Positions 22,827 through 30,715 of a stretch of DNA of 43,955 nucleotides are shown here, piece by piece (the first letter of the stretch is position 1; every line of letters begins with the position of its first letter). Source of the stretch: a virus. Below the pieces are notes generated by a model. The model ran no database searches and was not told the origin of the DNA. It saw only the letters and a program-made list of their open reading frames with translations. The stretch covers positions 1 to 43,955 of IMG/VR virus record IMGVR_UViG_3300046454_000233; one strand, 5' to 3'. Position numbers and translations under genes: made by a program.

Positions 22827-23136
22827 AGAAACCGCGAGCGAATTGCAAGGGACAATTTCGGGTTTGTTGTCGCTAATTCAGACAACACGCACGAATATCT
22901 CAAACCCTGAAATGGTAGAGCGCTTTATTCAAGAGCGCGAGCGGACCATTGCCAAATTGCAAGCCGAGTGCGTGGCGTTGCGTACAAGTCTCGATAACGG
23001 GCCGCAACTAATCCGCGACACACAAGCGCAGATTCGCGTATTGAAAGAGCGGCTAGGGCAGATCAAGCACCGGGAAGATATTGAGCGGCTGTTACGAATC
23101 GCGGAGCAAATCAAGGAACTACAGGAAACAACATAA
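22813..23136 (+). CDS. Coiled-coil protein
   Basis: 107 residues from ATG 22813, preceded by GGGGG. Almost entirely helical with heptad-like spacing: ERTIAKLQAECVALRTSLDN and QIRVLKERLGQIKHREDIER. Probably a dimeric or scaffold-like accessory protein; not recognised. Stop and next start overlap (TAATG). Confidence 0.58.
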   Translation: MQPDKETASELQGTISGLLSLIQTTRTNISNPEMVERFIQERERTIAKLQAECVALRTSLDNGPQLIRDTQAQIRVLKERLGQIKHREDIERLLRIAEQIKELQETT

Positions 23137-23354
23137 TGCGTAGCGGTATGAACAAGTGCGCGTACGTACTCACGCCAGCGAACGGCGCAACCGGACAAAA
23201 GGCAGTCTATTGCGGCAAGGCGACAAGCTACGCAATGAAACGCGACGACGACGGCAATTTGTATCGTTGTTATGAAATGTTTTGCCCGGCGTGCAAAGTG
23301 AAGATTGAACAGCAGCGAATAATGAACGACATAGAAAGCGAAAGCGAATTGTAA
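23136..23354 (+). CDS. Small cysteine protein
   Basis: 72 residues. Cys residues at NKCAYVL, YCGKATSY, YRCYEMFCPACKVKIE suggest a zinc-binding fold (C ... C ... C ... CxxC). Acidic tail ESESEL. Translationally coupled to its neighbour. Not recognised. Confidence 0.55.
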   Translation: MRSGMNKCAYVLTPANGATGQKAVYCGKATSYAMKRDDDGNLYRCYEMFCPACKVKIEQQRIMNDIESESEL

Positions 23355-23356
23355 AC

Positions 23357-23773
23357 ATGACACCGGACGACATAACAGCATTGAAAAAGACGGTTGAAGA
23401 TTGGCATAACAAGCATTGCCAGATTCTTGCAGATTGGGCGACACGACAACAACCGCCTTACATTTTCCGCAAGCCAAAACTCGAAATCAAACTTATGGGA
23501 GCGCGGGCGGCGGGCAGGTTTCGACGGCGCGGGAATATGTGTACGTATTATCTTCCGTACTTGCTGATTGAAGGTGCGAAGTACGAGGAAACAATCGCAC
23601 ACGAAGTTTGCCATAGCTTTACGAAGCAAATCATGCCGAGTAGCAAGTGGCATGGCGACTTGTTTTTCTTTTTCTTGCGGATAGTTTGCAAATTTCCAAC
23701 GGCGGAGCGCTGCCACTATTCGAGCGTTACGAAAGCGCGACGATTGGGCAGACTTTTACGGAGCATAAAGTAG
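23357..23773 (+). CDS. SprT-like zinc metalloprotease
   Basis: 138 residues. IAHEVCHSF is the HExxH zinc motif (about residue 83), and SKWHGDLFFFFL downstream supplies the third-ligand His as in SprT/Spartan-like domains (HG..F). The N-terminal part has the strand FRKPKLEIKLMGARAAGRFR usual before the motif. Cellular relatives cleave DNA-bound proteins; phage members are of unclear use. A partial repeat (23401-23410) encodes DWHNKH. Confidence 0.83.
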   Translation: MTPDDITALKKTVEDWHNKHCQILADWATRQQPPYIFRKPKLEIKLMGARAAGRFRRRGNMCTYYLPYLLIEGAKYEETIAHEVCHSFTKQIMPSSKWHGDLFFFFLRIVCKFPTAERCHYSSVTKARRLGRLLRSIK

Positions 23774-23774
23774 A

Positions 23775-23993
23775 ATGAACGAACGACCAGCAAACACAAT
23801 CAAAACACCGCGAGACAATCGCTATCGACGCGATATAGCGTTTGGTTTTTGGTGGAATGATTACAGCTACACGTCTAGCACGACGCACGTGCAACTATGC
23901 GAAAAAGCGTTTAATGAAGGGTATGCGAAAGGCATACAGGCGGCGCGGGAAGAAATCGCAAAACACAACGAAGAAATGTTAAGGTTAGAATAA
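23775..23993 (+). CDS. Small protein, unknown
   Basis: 72 residues, start one base after the preceding stop. Aromatic patch FGFWWNDYSY followed by a helix EKAFNEGYAKGIQAAREEIA. No family recognised; kept because of tight spacing on both sides. Confidence 0.5.
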   Translation: MNERPANTIKTPRDNRYRRDIAFGFWWNDYSYTSSTTHVQLCEKAFNEGYAKGIQAAREEIAKHNEEMLRLE

Positions 23994-23994
23994 C

Positions 23995-24732
23995 ATGATT
24001 AAAACATCGTGCCCAAAATGCGAGTACAGAATCAAGACCTACAAGCGAAACATCGGGCGGCGTGGCAAATGCCCAAAATGCGGCCTAATGTTTCGTGTGA
24101 CGCCAGATTTCTACACGGCGTTTGTTATGACCGAGAACGTCGCGCCGCCAGTACAGCCGGATGGAATTACAGCAATACAAGCAGCAGAGCAGCGACGGTA
24201 TATTTACGTACCGCCGAGCCGGTTTGAAATCGCGCGGGTACTCGCGTGGCGCGTGGCCGTGCGATGGTGTAAGAAAGCTTTGCTTGGCGGGTTGATCGTG
24301 GCCGTAAGCATTGGCATAACTGCCGGGATACACGGCCTATTTCCAGCGGAAGCGAGCGGCGCAGCGCCGAAGTCAAACGCCAACCAACACGCAATCGCGG
24401 CGTTGAAAAAAGAGCAAACGCGGCTTGAAGCGTGGCAAAAGCGGCTTGTCGAGCGCGAGAAGAAATTAACCGAGCGTGAGGCGAAGCTTGCCGAGCGCGA
24501 AGCGGACCCAAATTTGCGCCCGGTTATCGTGACGAAACGCGAACTATCGCCAGAGGAAAAACAGCAACTAGAGGCAGTAGCAACAGCAGCAAAAGAAAGG
24601 GAAGCAGCAGCGAACGCGGAACCGAAACCAGTAATACACGAAAACCAAGCGTGGATTGACGAAGTAAGAGCAGCAAAACAGAAACGTAAACAAGAAGCAA
24701 AGGAATTACAAAATGCAAAACAGCAGCAATAG
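23995..24732 (+). CDS. Zinc-ribbon, single-membrane-helix, coiled-coil protein
   Basis: 245 residues. N-terminal zinc ribbon TSCPKCEYRIKTY...GKCPKCGLMFRV (CxxC twice), like the MJ0042-type ribbon. One membrane helix near residue 100 (LLGGLIVAVSIGITAGIHGL) in which an exact dispersed-repeat site encodes SIGITAG. The C-terminus is a long charged coiled coil with repeats (LVEREKKLTEREAKLAERE). Likely a membrane-anchored scaffold; a link to lysis or superinfection exclusion is open. Confidence 0.65.
   Translation: MIKTSCPKCEYRIKTYKRNIGRRGKCPKCGLMFRVTPDFYTAFVMTENVAPPVQPDGITAIQAAEQRRYIYVPPSRFEIARVLAWRVAVRWCKKALLGGLIVAVSIGITAGIHGLFPAEASGAAPKSNANQHAIAALKKEQTRLEAWQKRLVEREKKLTEREAKLAEREADPNLRPVIVTKRELSPEEKQQLEAVATAAKEREAAANAEPKPVIHENQAWIDEVRAAKQKRKQEAKELQNAKQQQ
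24311..24322 (+). repeat. Repeat site in gene
   Basis: Read as SIGITAG within a membrane helix. Confidence 0.95.
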
Positions 24733-26176
24733 TGACCGTTACCTAATGATTGAGAATCGTGGCGTTTGCCCGGTCCAGAGTTTCACGTTACTAGGCGCAT
24801 CGAGTACACGCGGCGATGCGAAAAACAGCAACCCGTATCTGATCGGACAATTCGGCAGCGGCAGCAAACATGGAATTATTCTTTGCTTGCGGCACAAAAT
24901 CAACCCGATTGTTTTTCTTGGAAACGAGCGCTTAGATTTCAGCGAGCGGCGACAAACGATTAACGATGGGATTTCTACAACGGAAATCGGGCAAGTGGTT
25001 TGCAACGGACAAGATTTGGGCTTTGTTGTCGAATATGGGCGGTTGGATTGGGACAAAATCGAATACGCATTACGTGAATTTGTCTCGAATGCAATCGACC
25101 GGACAATTCGACAAGCGGAGTACGAATATCCTGGTATGCCAACGGCGACAGTACAACCGTGGGAACATATCGTTATCAAGATCGTGGATAATGCCGAAGC
25201 GCGGCCCGGTTTTACGCGCGTGTTTGTTCCGTTAACGCCCGCCGTGTGGCAGTTTGAAAAAGATTTGCACAAATGGTTTTTGCATTTCCGCGAACCGAAA
25301 TTGTTGCTTGAAAAAATCCTGCCAAAAGACGATATGAATCCGCGCAGTTTGACCGGCAGCAAAGCGGCGTGCATTTACCGCCGTGGTGTACTTGTACGCC
25401 AAGTTGACGGCGAGCGCGAATCGTTGTTTGATTACAACATGAATAACTTAGCGGTTGATGAATCGCGGAAAGTCAACGATTCAACCGTGACGTTTGAAGC
25501 GGGCCGAGCTATCAGCGGCGTTAAAGCGAACGCATTGCAAATCGTGTTGTCTACGTTTGCCAATATGAACAGCGGTTTGTATTGGGAACACACGTTTGAT
25601 ACTTTTACGCTTATGTCGGGTTGGGAAATGGAGCAGCAGATTGCCACGAAAAAAGACGAGTGGCAAAAAGCGTTTCAATTGGCGTTCGGTGTTGACACGA
25701 CAATCAGCACGAATATTTTCTGCCACAATCCGCGCGATGCTAACGAGCTATCGCGGCGCGGGTTTCGCCCAATCATGGTTTCAACAGCATGGTACGAAGT
25801 GTTGAAGCGCTACGGATTGCGTACGGCGCACGAAGTGTTGACAGCGGACCAACGCGACGGGCGGCATATCTTTGACGAGCCGTTACCAGCGCACACGGCA
25901 GCAGTAAAGTATGTTTGGGATAAATTCGTTTCGTTAGGATTGACTAACGAAAAAGTTTTTCCAAGCGTGCATAGCTTTCAAGAGATTATGAAAGCAGGCG
26001 GTACGCAAGTATTCGGATTTCATCGTGACGGCGGGATTTATTTACACGTCGAAATTGAATCGACGGGGTTGCTTAAATGCGTGAGCGAAGAATTAGCGCA
26101 TTACATTACAGAAGCGAACGACGAAACGCGCGACTTACAAGACTTTGCCTTTAGAGTGATAGGACACCTGATTTAA
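24713..26176 (+). CDS. GHKL-like ATPase fold protein with degenerate HExxH
   Basis: 487 residues. A glycine loop LIGQFGSGSKHGI (residues 43-55) and an N-box-like helix ALREFVSNAID (about 120) are the parts expected of a GHKL (histidine-kinase/Hsp90/MutL) ATP site, but in the order glycine loop then N-box. The C-terminal segment VSEELAHYITEANDETRDLQ resembles a protease-like helix with the first His replaced by Glu. Overlaps the upstream gene by 20 bases. Role unknown; possible chaperone or anti-defence ATPase. Confidence 0.6.
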   Translation: MQNSSNSDRYLMIENRGVCPVQSFTLLGASSTRGDAKNSNPYLIGQFGSGSKHGIILCLRHKINPIVFLGNERLDFSERRQTINDGISTTEIGQVVCNGQDLGFVVEYGRLDWDKIEYALREFVSNAIDRTIRQAEYEYPGMPTATVQPWEHIVIKIVDNAEARPGFTRVFVPLTPAVWQFEKDLHKWFLHFREPKLLLEKILPKDDMNPRSLTGSKAACIYRRGVLVRQVDGERESLFDYNMNNLAVDESRKVNDSTVTFEAGRAISGVKANALQIVLSTFANMNSGLYWEHTFDTFTLMSGWEMEQQIATKKDEWQKAFQLAFGVDTTISTNIFCHNPRDANELSRRGFRPIMVSTAWYEVLKRYGLRTAHEVLTADQRDGRHIFDEPLPAHTAAVKYVWDKFVSLGLTNEKVFPSVHSFQEIMKAGGTQVFGFHRDGGIYLHVEIESTGLLKCVSEELAHYITEANDETRDLQDFAFRVIGHLI

Positions 26177-26191
26177 GGTTTGATAAATATT

Positions 26192-27094
26192 ATGGCACAC
26201 AAACACGAATGCAAAACATATCGACCCAACATTGACAGCGGCAAACACTTCAAATACGCACACGCAAAGCTTGACGGTATTTGGCTCGAAATTCGTCGTC
26301 ATGCTTTTACCGCCGTGGTAGAAGCGCGGACCAGTTTACCGCGCGACATAACCGAGAAACTACGCATTAAAAAATGCGAGTGGTTTCGACGTTGCGAAGA
26401 ATTGCTACCGAATCGCGGCGTGATCTATGGCGAGTTATACGTACCGGGCGAGCAAGCGGCGAAAGTCTCGACAGCGTTGGCGCAGCGTGGCGTGATACCA
26501 ATACCTGAATATTATAACCTACAATTCATGCCGTTCGCAGCGTTGTGGGATGTTTCCATGCGGCCTAAGTTGTGGGCAGATAGTACGCTCAAACACGTCG
26601 AGACTGAAATTCGGCAAACGTTGGATTTGCCTTTCGCGCCGTGGCTAACGATACCCGTTGGCATAACTGCCGACGAATTCATTAAAACGCCAGAAGCGCG
26701 GGCAATATTAGAGCGCTACGAAGGTGTTGTATTCAAAGACGGCAATCTTGAAAATTGGCATAAGTACAAACCAGTTTTGACGTGCGATTGCGTAGTGCTG
26801 GATTTTACAGACGGCATGGGCAAGTACGAAGGGATGATAGGCGCATTAGTATTGGGCCTATACGCGCCGGACGGAACAATCCGGGAAGTTGCATACGCGG
26901 GCGGCATGGACGACGAAACACGCATTGGCATAACTGCAAATCAAGACAAAGTTATCGGCAGCGTTTGCGAAGTTGCGTATCAGTGCGCCGGAAGTGCTGG
27001 ACGATTGCGACACCCAAGATTTTTGCGTTTCCGGGATGATAAAGCAGCGGAAGATTGTAAGCTTACACAATTACAAACGGAGCAACTACAGTAA
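26192..27094 (+). CDS. ATP-dependent DNA ligase
   Basis: 300 residues from ATG 26192 (AAGG upstream). Motif I is YAHAKLDGIWLEIRR with the adenylated Lys26; motif III GVIYGELYVPG (Glu81); motif IV RYEGVVFKDG; motif V WHKYKP. The C-terminal OB domain is seen as GALVLGLYAPDG, then RHPRFLRFRDDK. It seals nicks during replication. Two exact repeat sites encode PVGITAD and RIGITAN. Confidence 0.94.
   Translation: MAHKHECKTYRPNIDSGKHFKYAHAKLDGIWLEIRRHAFTAVVEARTSLPRDITEKLRIKKCEWFRRCEELLPNRGVIYGELYVPGEQAAKVSTALAQRGVIPIPEYYNLQFMPFAALWDVSMRPKLWADSTLKHVETEIRQTLDLPFAPWLTIPVGITADEFIKTPEARAILERYEGVVFKDGNLENWHKYKPVLTCDCVVLDFTDGMGKYEGMIGALVLGLYAPDGTIREVAYAGGMDDETRIGITANQDKVIGSVCEVAYQCAGSAGRLRHPRFLRFRDDKAAEDCKLTQLQTEQLQ
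26658..26669 (+). repeat. Repeat site in ligase
   Basis: Read as PVGITAD. Confidence 0.95.
26925..26936 (+). repeat. Repeat site in ligase
   Basis: Read as RIGITAN in the OB domain. Confidence 0.95.
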
Positions 27095-27339
27095 TGGAAA
27101 TCAAAAAACCAGATCATAACTATTTAATTCTCACGCATCCTGATACGGGCGAACGCATACCTTTTGCTTCATGTTATACAGGTCTAAGCGCGGATGTAAT
27201 AGAATTCGGCGCAGTTAGAATGTATACATTTTTCGATTGTCTTTATGCTACGCTTGACGATACGATTGTGTACCATGAAAGAATGCTCGAATTACTGAAA
27301 AACAAGAAAGCACAAGCACAAGGAATAATAAAAAGATGA
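27094..27339 (+). CDS. Small protein, unknown
   Basis: 81 residues, start overlapping the ligase stop (TAATG). Beta-rich first half (NYLILTHPDTGERIPFASCY), then a helix ERMLELLKNKKAQAQG. Its stop overlaps the methyltransferase start. No family recognised. Confidence 0.5.
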   Translation: MEIKKPDHNYLILTHPDTGERIPFASCYTGLSADVIEFGAVRMYTFFDCLYATLDDTIVYHERMLELLKNKKAQAQGIIKR

Positions 27340-28169
27340 ATGGCGTTGGCATAACTGGCAGTCCGTTGAAATGGCATGGCGGCAAAGCGTATCTTGCCGG
27401 GAAGATTTGCGAGCTAATGGAAAGCTTGCCGATACCGCATACGCATTACGTTGAACCGTACGGCGGAAGCTTAGCAGTATTGTTTGAGCGCAATCCAGAG
27501 TATTGCAGCGAAGTTGTCAACGATTTGCACCAAGAGCTAATGAATTTCTGGAATGTACTCAAAGACCCTTGTACGTTTATCCGATTCGTGCGGTACATTC
27601 AAGCAACGCCATTTTCAGAGCAGACTTGGCAAACAGCCGACACGTTGCGCAAACACGGCGTTACAAGTATTGACCGAGCGCTTGGATTTTTCATCGCTTG
27701 TCGGCAGTCTCGCGCGGGCTGTTTTGATTCTTTTGCGACGCTATCAAGGACACGTATTCGACGCGGAATGAATGAGCAAGTATCGGCATGGTTGACCGCA
27801 TTGGAAGGTTTGCCGAACGTACACGCACGTTTACAGCGGGTTGTGTTGCTCAATCGACCAGCGCTAGACGTGATACGGCAGCAAGACGGCCCGAAAACGT
27901 TGTTCTATCTTGACCCGCCATACTTACACGCGACGCGCACGACTATCGGCCAGTACGATTACGAAATGACGGACGAACAACATACAGATTTGCTATTATT
28001 GCTAACGCAAATTCAAGGCAAGTTTCTTTTGTCCGGCTATCCGAACGAAATGTATGACAGTTATGCCAATCGGTATAATTGGCAAGTGTTTGATTTCGAT
28101 CTTCCGAACAATGCAGCAGGCGGCGACGAAAAACGTCGCATGACAGAAAGGGTTTGGTGCAAAATTTAA
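27336..28169 (+). CDS. D12-class DNA adenine methyltransferase
   Basis: 277 residues. LKWHGGKAYLAGKI (residues 11-24) and YVEPYGGSLAVLF form the S-adenosylmethionine site; FYLDPPYLHA (DPPY 193-196) is the catalytic motif of N6-adenine methyltransferases of the Dam/D12 class. No cognate restriction gene is adjacent, so it may mark phage DNA against host enzymes. An exact dispersed-repeat site overlaps codons 4-7 (MNGVGITGS). Recognition site cannot be read from sequence. Confidence 0.92.
   Translation: MNGVGITGSPLKWHGGKAYLAGKICELMESLPIPHTHYVEPYGGSLAVLFERNPEYCSEVVNDLHQELMNFWNVLKDPCTFIRFVRYIQATPFSEQTWQTADTLRKHGVTSIDRALGFFIACRQSRAGCFDSFATLSRTRIRRGMNEQVSAWLTALEGLPNVHARLQRVVLLNRPALDVIRQQDGPKTLFYLDPPYLHATRTTIGQYDYEMTDEQHTDLLLLLTQIQGKFLLSGYPNEMYDSYANRYNWQVFDFDLPNNAAGGDEKRRMTERVWCKI
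27346..27357 (+). repeat. Repeat site at methyltransferase start
   Basis: Covers codons 4-7, read as GVGITG. Confidence 0.95.
28058..28069 (-). repeat. Repeat site in methyltransferase
   Basis: Read as DSYANR. Confidence 0.95.
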
Positions 28170-28633
28170 TGAGCAGCAAAACACGAAGCAAGAAAATCGG
28201 TACGCGCATCGGCAACTTGATTTATGTTGATTACATAACAGGCGAAAACTTGTACGTCATGTTATGCCAATGCGGCGAGCTATGTTTACGTAAGCGCGCT
28301 AAGTTGCGAGCGTTTACAAACTGCCAATGCGAGAAGTGTGACAGCGCAGAAGTATTATCAAAGGTCCACAAGCTACAGGATAAAATCAACTATGCCGTAG
28401 CATCGTACGCGATAAGCGTAAATCGTGGCACCGATACGCTACGCGGATATATCGCGGCTTGTGATACTGAGGCGGAAGTTATCAAACAAATTGGCAAACT
28501 TGCGCGCAGCGAATCCGAATTTACAAAGTTTCGACGTGCGCGGCAAAAAATGCTGAAACAGGCCAATGTTAATCTGGATAAGCCAGATTTTGATGAAATC
28601 GACCCGGCGCAGGACCAGAAATCGCCCGGATGA
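28169..28633 (+). CDS. Cysteine-containing small protein
   Basis: 154 residues from ATG 28169, overlapping the methyltransferase stop. Cys cluster in the first third: MLCQCGELCLRKRAK and TNCQCEKCDS, a likely zinc site. The remainder is helical and basic (FTKFRRARQKMLKQANVNLD). A partial repeat encodes VMLCQC. Possibly nucleic-acid-binding; not recognised. Confidence 0.55.
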   Translation: MSSKTRSKKIGTRIGNLIYVDYITGENLYVMLCQCGELCLRKRAKLRAFTNCQCEKCDSAEVLSKVHKLQDKINYAVASYAISVNRGTDTLRGYIAACDTEAEVIKQIGKLARSESEFTKFRRARQKMLKQANVNLDKPDFDEIDPAQDQKSPG

Positions 28634-28793
28634 CCGGCTAGGGGCCTAGCATTGCGCAGGCGGCGTTGGGATAGGGGTAGAGGGTTTCCAGTCATGCAAG
28701 GGCAATCGGACGCCATACGGGCCAGATTTGAGAACCGAAAATCGTGGTAAGCTGGATAAGTGCTTACCTAGCTTAACATGGGGGTGTTTTGAA
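28634..28793 (+). promoter_or_regulatory. Non-coding gap with hairpins
   Basis: 160 bases without a gene. GCTAGG-GG-CCTAGC is a tight inverted repeat just after the stop. GGTAAGC (28746-28752) and GCTTACC (28762-28768) form a 7-bp hairpin with loop TGGATAAGT, in front of the ribosome site GGGGGTG of the next gene. GGA in a loop close to a ribosome site fits a CsrA-type target (inference). TAGAGGGTTTCCAGTC at 28678-28693 recurs at 35148-35163. Confidence 0.5.
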
Positions 28794-29081
28794 ATGGGAA
28801 AAAAGCTTTCCGACATTATGGGAGCAACCGAGCGAAAGAAATTAGAAAAAGCATGGCGTGAGGCGCATCCGTGGCCGGAACGAATTCACGTACACGGAAA
28901 TCGTTTTGTCATACCTGATTTTTCTGAGAGTTTTAAGTGTGACCGTTGCGAAGAAAGATTTGCATGGCGCGCATCGTATTGGATTGACAGGGACGACGAA
29001 CCGCACGACCGAAATGCCGATCAAGTTTATTGCGTTGATTGTGTTATTGCGGTTTGGGAGGAATTTAATAATCATGGTTGA
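28794..29081 (+). CDS. Small zinc-binding protein
   Basis: 95 residues from ATG 28794 with GGGGGTG upstream. A zinc pair is split between FKCDRCEERFAW and VYCVDCVIAVW. N-terminus helical and basic (MGATERKKLEKAWREAHPWP). The bases before the start, GTTTTGAAATGGG, closely match those before 32083, suggesting a shared start region. Not recognised. Confidence 0.58.
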   Translation: MGKKLSDIMGATERKKLEKAWREAHPWPERIHVHGNRFVIPDFSESFKCDRCEERFAWRASYWIDRDDEPHDRNADQVYCVDCVIAVWEEFNNHG

Positions 29082-29319
29082 CCGCAATAGACCTAGACCA
29101 AAACCGTACTTCCAAATTCCAGACGAACCGAAACCGCCGTACACGTGCGCGTTGTGTGAGAAAGTTTCAAACGAACACGGTTATTGGATGAGCGTTGATG
29201 CGCTTAGTCAGAAATCCGGTAAGCATTTAATGCACCGAGAAATTTGTCTTGAGTGCATTCGCATTATCGGACTTGGCATAATTGAATACCCGGAAGTTTA
29301 TTTACCACAGCTAGACTAA
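29074..29319 (+). CDS. Small zinc-binding protein
   Basis: 81 residues from ATG 29074, overlapping the preceding stop by 8 bases. Cys pairs YTCALCEKVS and EICLECIRII again suggest a zinc site, so this and its neighbour may be related in design. A one-mismatch repeat copy encodes LGIIEY (29273-29284). Confidence 0.55.
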   Translation: MVDRNRPRPKPYFQIPDEPKPPYTCALCEKVSNEHGYWMSVDALSQKSGKHLMHREICLECIRIIGLGIIEYPEVYLPQLD

Positions 29320-29327
29320 GACTAAAC

Positions 29328-29582
29328 ATGGCCGATAGTTTTGATACCAAATTGCTCAAATCTCGCCTAAGCGATTTGGAAAAATTGTACTGTAATCTTG
29401 CCGAACAGCGCGACGAGATTTGGGATTGCTTAAAAGCAACCAAAACAGAATGCGAGCAGCTACGCGGGTTACTTCGTGAAACAGTAAGTTATATCGGTAT
29501 CGACGTATCGAGCCGATTGTTAATTGACAGAATACTTAAACAATTGGGAACAAATGCAAATGCAAATCAGAATCGAGTTTGA
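29328..29582 (+). CDS. Small coiled-coil protein
   Basis: 84 residues with a continuous helix (FDTKLLKSRLSDLEKLYCNL, then CEQLRGLLRETVSYIGIDV). Overlaps the next gene by 29 bases in another frame. Not recognised. Confidence 0.5.
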   Translation: MADSFDTKLLKSRLSDLEKLYCNLAEQRDEIWDCLKATKTECEQLRGLLRETVSYIGIDVSSRLLIDRILKQLGTNANANQNRV

Positions 29583-30000
29583 AGCGCCGAACGTTCACGA
29601 TTATTTCATTGGTGGCGCAATGACCAGTTTGCATGATGGTTGGGTTATGCTCAACAGCGCGGGCTATAACGAAATGAAATTCCATGATGGTTTGATATTG
29701 CCCGGATATTATTTCGGTTTAACTGCGCCCGGTTCGTACGACGAAATGCTTTCGTTGATTGACCTACCAGCGAACGCATTGCGTGATTATTCGCATTTGA
29801 CCTACGCCGCGCCGAATGGAAATGGGTATAACTATGCTGGTTACTACTCAACAGCGACCGGCGTACCGAATACCGAGTACGTCGATTTGCATTTCTTTGC
29901 AACACCGGAACCGAGTACGTTCAATATTTGCATGGGGCTATTATGTGTAATTGGTATCTCAATTATTTTGCGGGCATACATGCTGCGCGATTGGTGGTAG
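29554..30000 (+). CDS. Protein with PEP-CTERM-like sorting tail
   Basis: 148 residues from ATG 29554 (GGGAAC upstream); ATG 29560 is possible. The last 35 residues are ATPEPSTFNICMGLL, a hydrophobic helix (VIGISIILRAYML) and RDWW: the PEP motif, membrane helix and basic end expected for exosortase substrates. The body is Gly/Tyr-rich and beta-like (GYNYAGYYSTATGVPN). No N-terminal signal peptide is visible, which is unusual for this class and leaves export in doubt. Phage-borne PEP-CTERM proteins are not something I know as common. Confidence 0.6.
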   Translation: MQMQIRIEFEAPNVHDYFIGGAMTSLHDGWVMLNSAGYNEMKFHDGLILPGYYFGLTAPGSYDEMLSLIDLPANALRDYSHLTYAAPNGNGYNYAGYYSTATGVPNTEYVDLHFFATPEPSTFNICMGLLCVIGISIILRAYMLRDWW

Positions 30001-30056
30001 TTGGCATAACTGTTATGGTAGTGGTTTTCGCAATGGGAACGTGTAGGAGAGATTAG
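29943..30056 (+). CDS. Possible small membrane protein, overlapping
   Basis: A 37-residue frame overlaps the 3' end of the PEP-CTERM-like gene: a short soluble start, a membrane-like stretch ARLVVVGITVMVVVFAMG and a basic end CRRD. The dispersed-repeat site at 30001-30012 is read in its common GIT frame. No clear ribosome site, so it may be chance. Confidence 0.28.
   Translation: MCNWYLNYFAGIHAARLVVVGITVMVVVFAMGTCRRD
30001..30012 (+). repeat. Repeat site, intergenic
   Basis: Begins at the base after the PEP-CTERM-like gene's stop. Confidence 0.95.
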
Positions 30057-30068
30057 GAGTAAATCAGC

Positions 30069-30392
30069 ATGGTTGACAAACCAAAACATAAAGAGACACC
30101 GATTGCAATTGCTGGAAAGCAAATCTATGTCGATGTTGAATTTGCATTGACGCCGATTGAGCTTATTGCATTTCAATTGTGCTATGAAATTGCATCGTGG
30201 CCCGATAATCCTGATCGTGGCTACGCGAAGATTGAAGATTTGATACAGTGGTTGCAATTTGTGCTTAAAGAGTTGCATGTTGAAGAAAACGTAAAAGAAT
30301 GTAAATTTCGCATTGAAGCATTACAAAACGTAATCAAGAAAGTAGCGGACGGCAAAACAGTAGACCAATGGAGCAATGAAGATTTAGTATAA
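30069..30392 (+). CDS. Small helical protein, unknown
   Basis: 107 residues; GGAGAGATTAGGAG lies 15-25 bases upstream. Helical and acidic/basic mixed (PIELIAFQLCYEIASWPDNP; ECKFRIEALQNVIKKVADGK). Next to a putative transcription regulator. Not recognised. Confidence 0.5.
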   Translation: MVDKPKHKETPIAIAGKQIYVDVEFALTPIELIAFQLCYEIASWPDNPDRGYAKIEDLIQWLQFVLKELHVEENVKECKFRIEALQNVIKKVADGKTVDQWSNEDLV

Positions 30393-30406
30393 GGTTGTAA
30401 AATATT

Positions 30407-30715
30407 ATGATAACAGCAGAAAGACGTAGGCACGTCGAGCGGCTACTTGCCGAAGATAAGCATACAATACGTGAAATCGTTGGCATAACTGGCGTGAGCT
30501 ATAACACGGTATTGGCTATCTCACACGGCAAATATGCGCCGTATAGGCTAACAGATGAACAACGTGCAAAACAAAAAGAGGAGCGCAAGATTAGTACGGT
30601 AAACGAATGCCATGCTGAGTCTGCGCCGAAAGTGCGTTGCCCGGAATGCGGCGCGATGGTGTACACGCGCGCGGGTTGTGTTGCTTGTCGAATTAGGAGA
30701 GGGGTAAGGGAATAG
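30407..30715 (+). CDS. Helix-turn-helix plus zinc-ribbon regulator
   Basis: 102 residues. The N-terminal half looks like a helix-turn-helix: ERRRHVERLLAEDKHTIREI, then VGITGVSYNTVLAISHGKY, where the exact dispersed-repeat site encodes the turn (IVGITGV). The C-terminal half is a zinc ribbon, VRCPECGAMV and AGCVACRIRR. Probably binds DNA and regulates phage transcription. A candidate reader of the dispersed repeat, on grounds of type only. Confidence 0.65.
   Translation: MITAERRRHVERLLAEDKHTIREIVGITGVSYNTVLAISHGKYAPYRLTDEQRAKQKEERKISTVNECHAESAPKVRCPECGAMVYTRAGCVACRIRRGVRE
30480..30491 (+). repeat. Repeat site in gene
   Basis: Read as IVGITGV in the turn of the helix-turn-helix. Confidence 0.95.

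Noticed and set aside
27336-28169. Dispersed word as the recognition site of the adenine methyltransferase
   Set aside because: D12-class enzymes usually recognise short sites of 4-6 bp; a 12-bp asymmetric target would be exceptional. Not excluded without methylation data.
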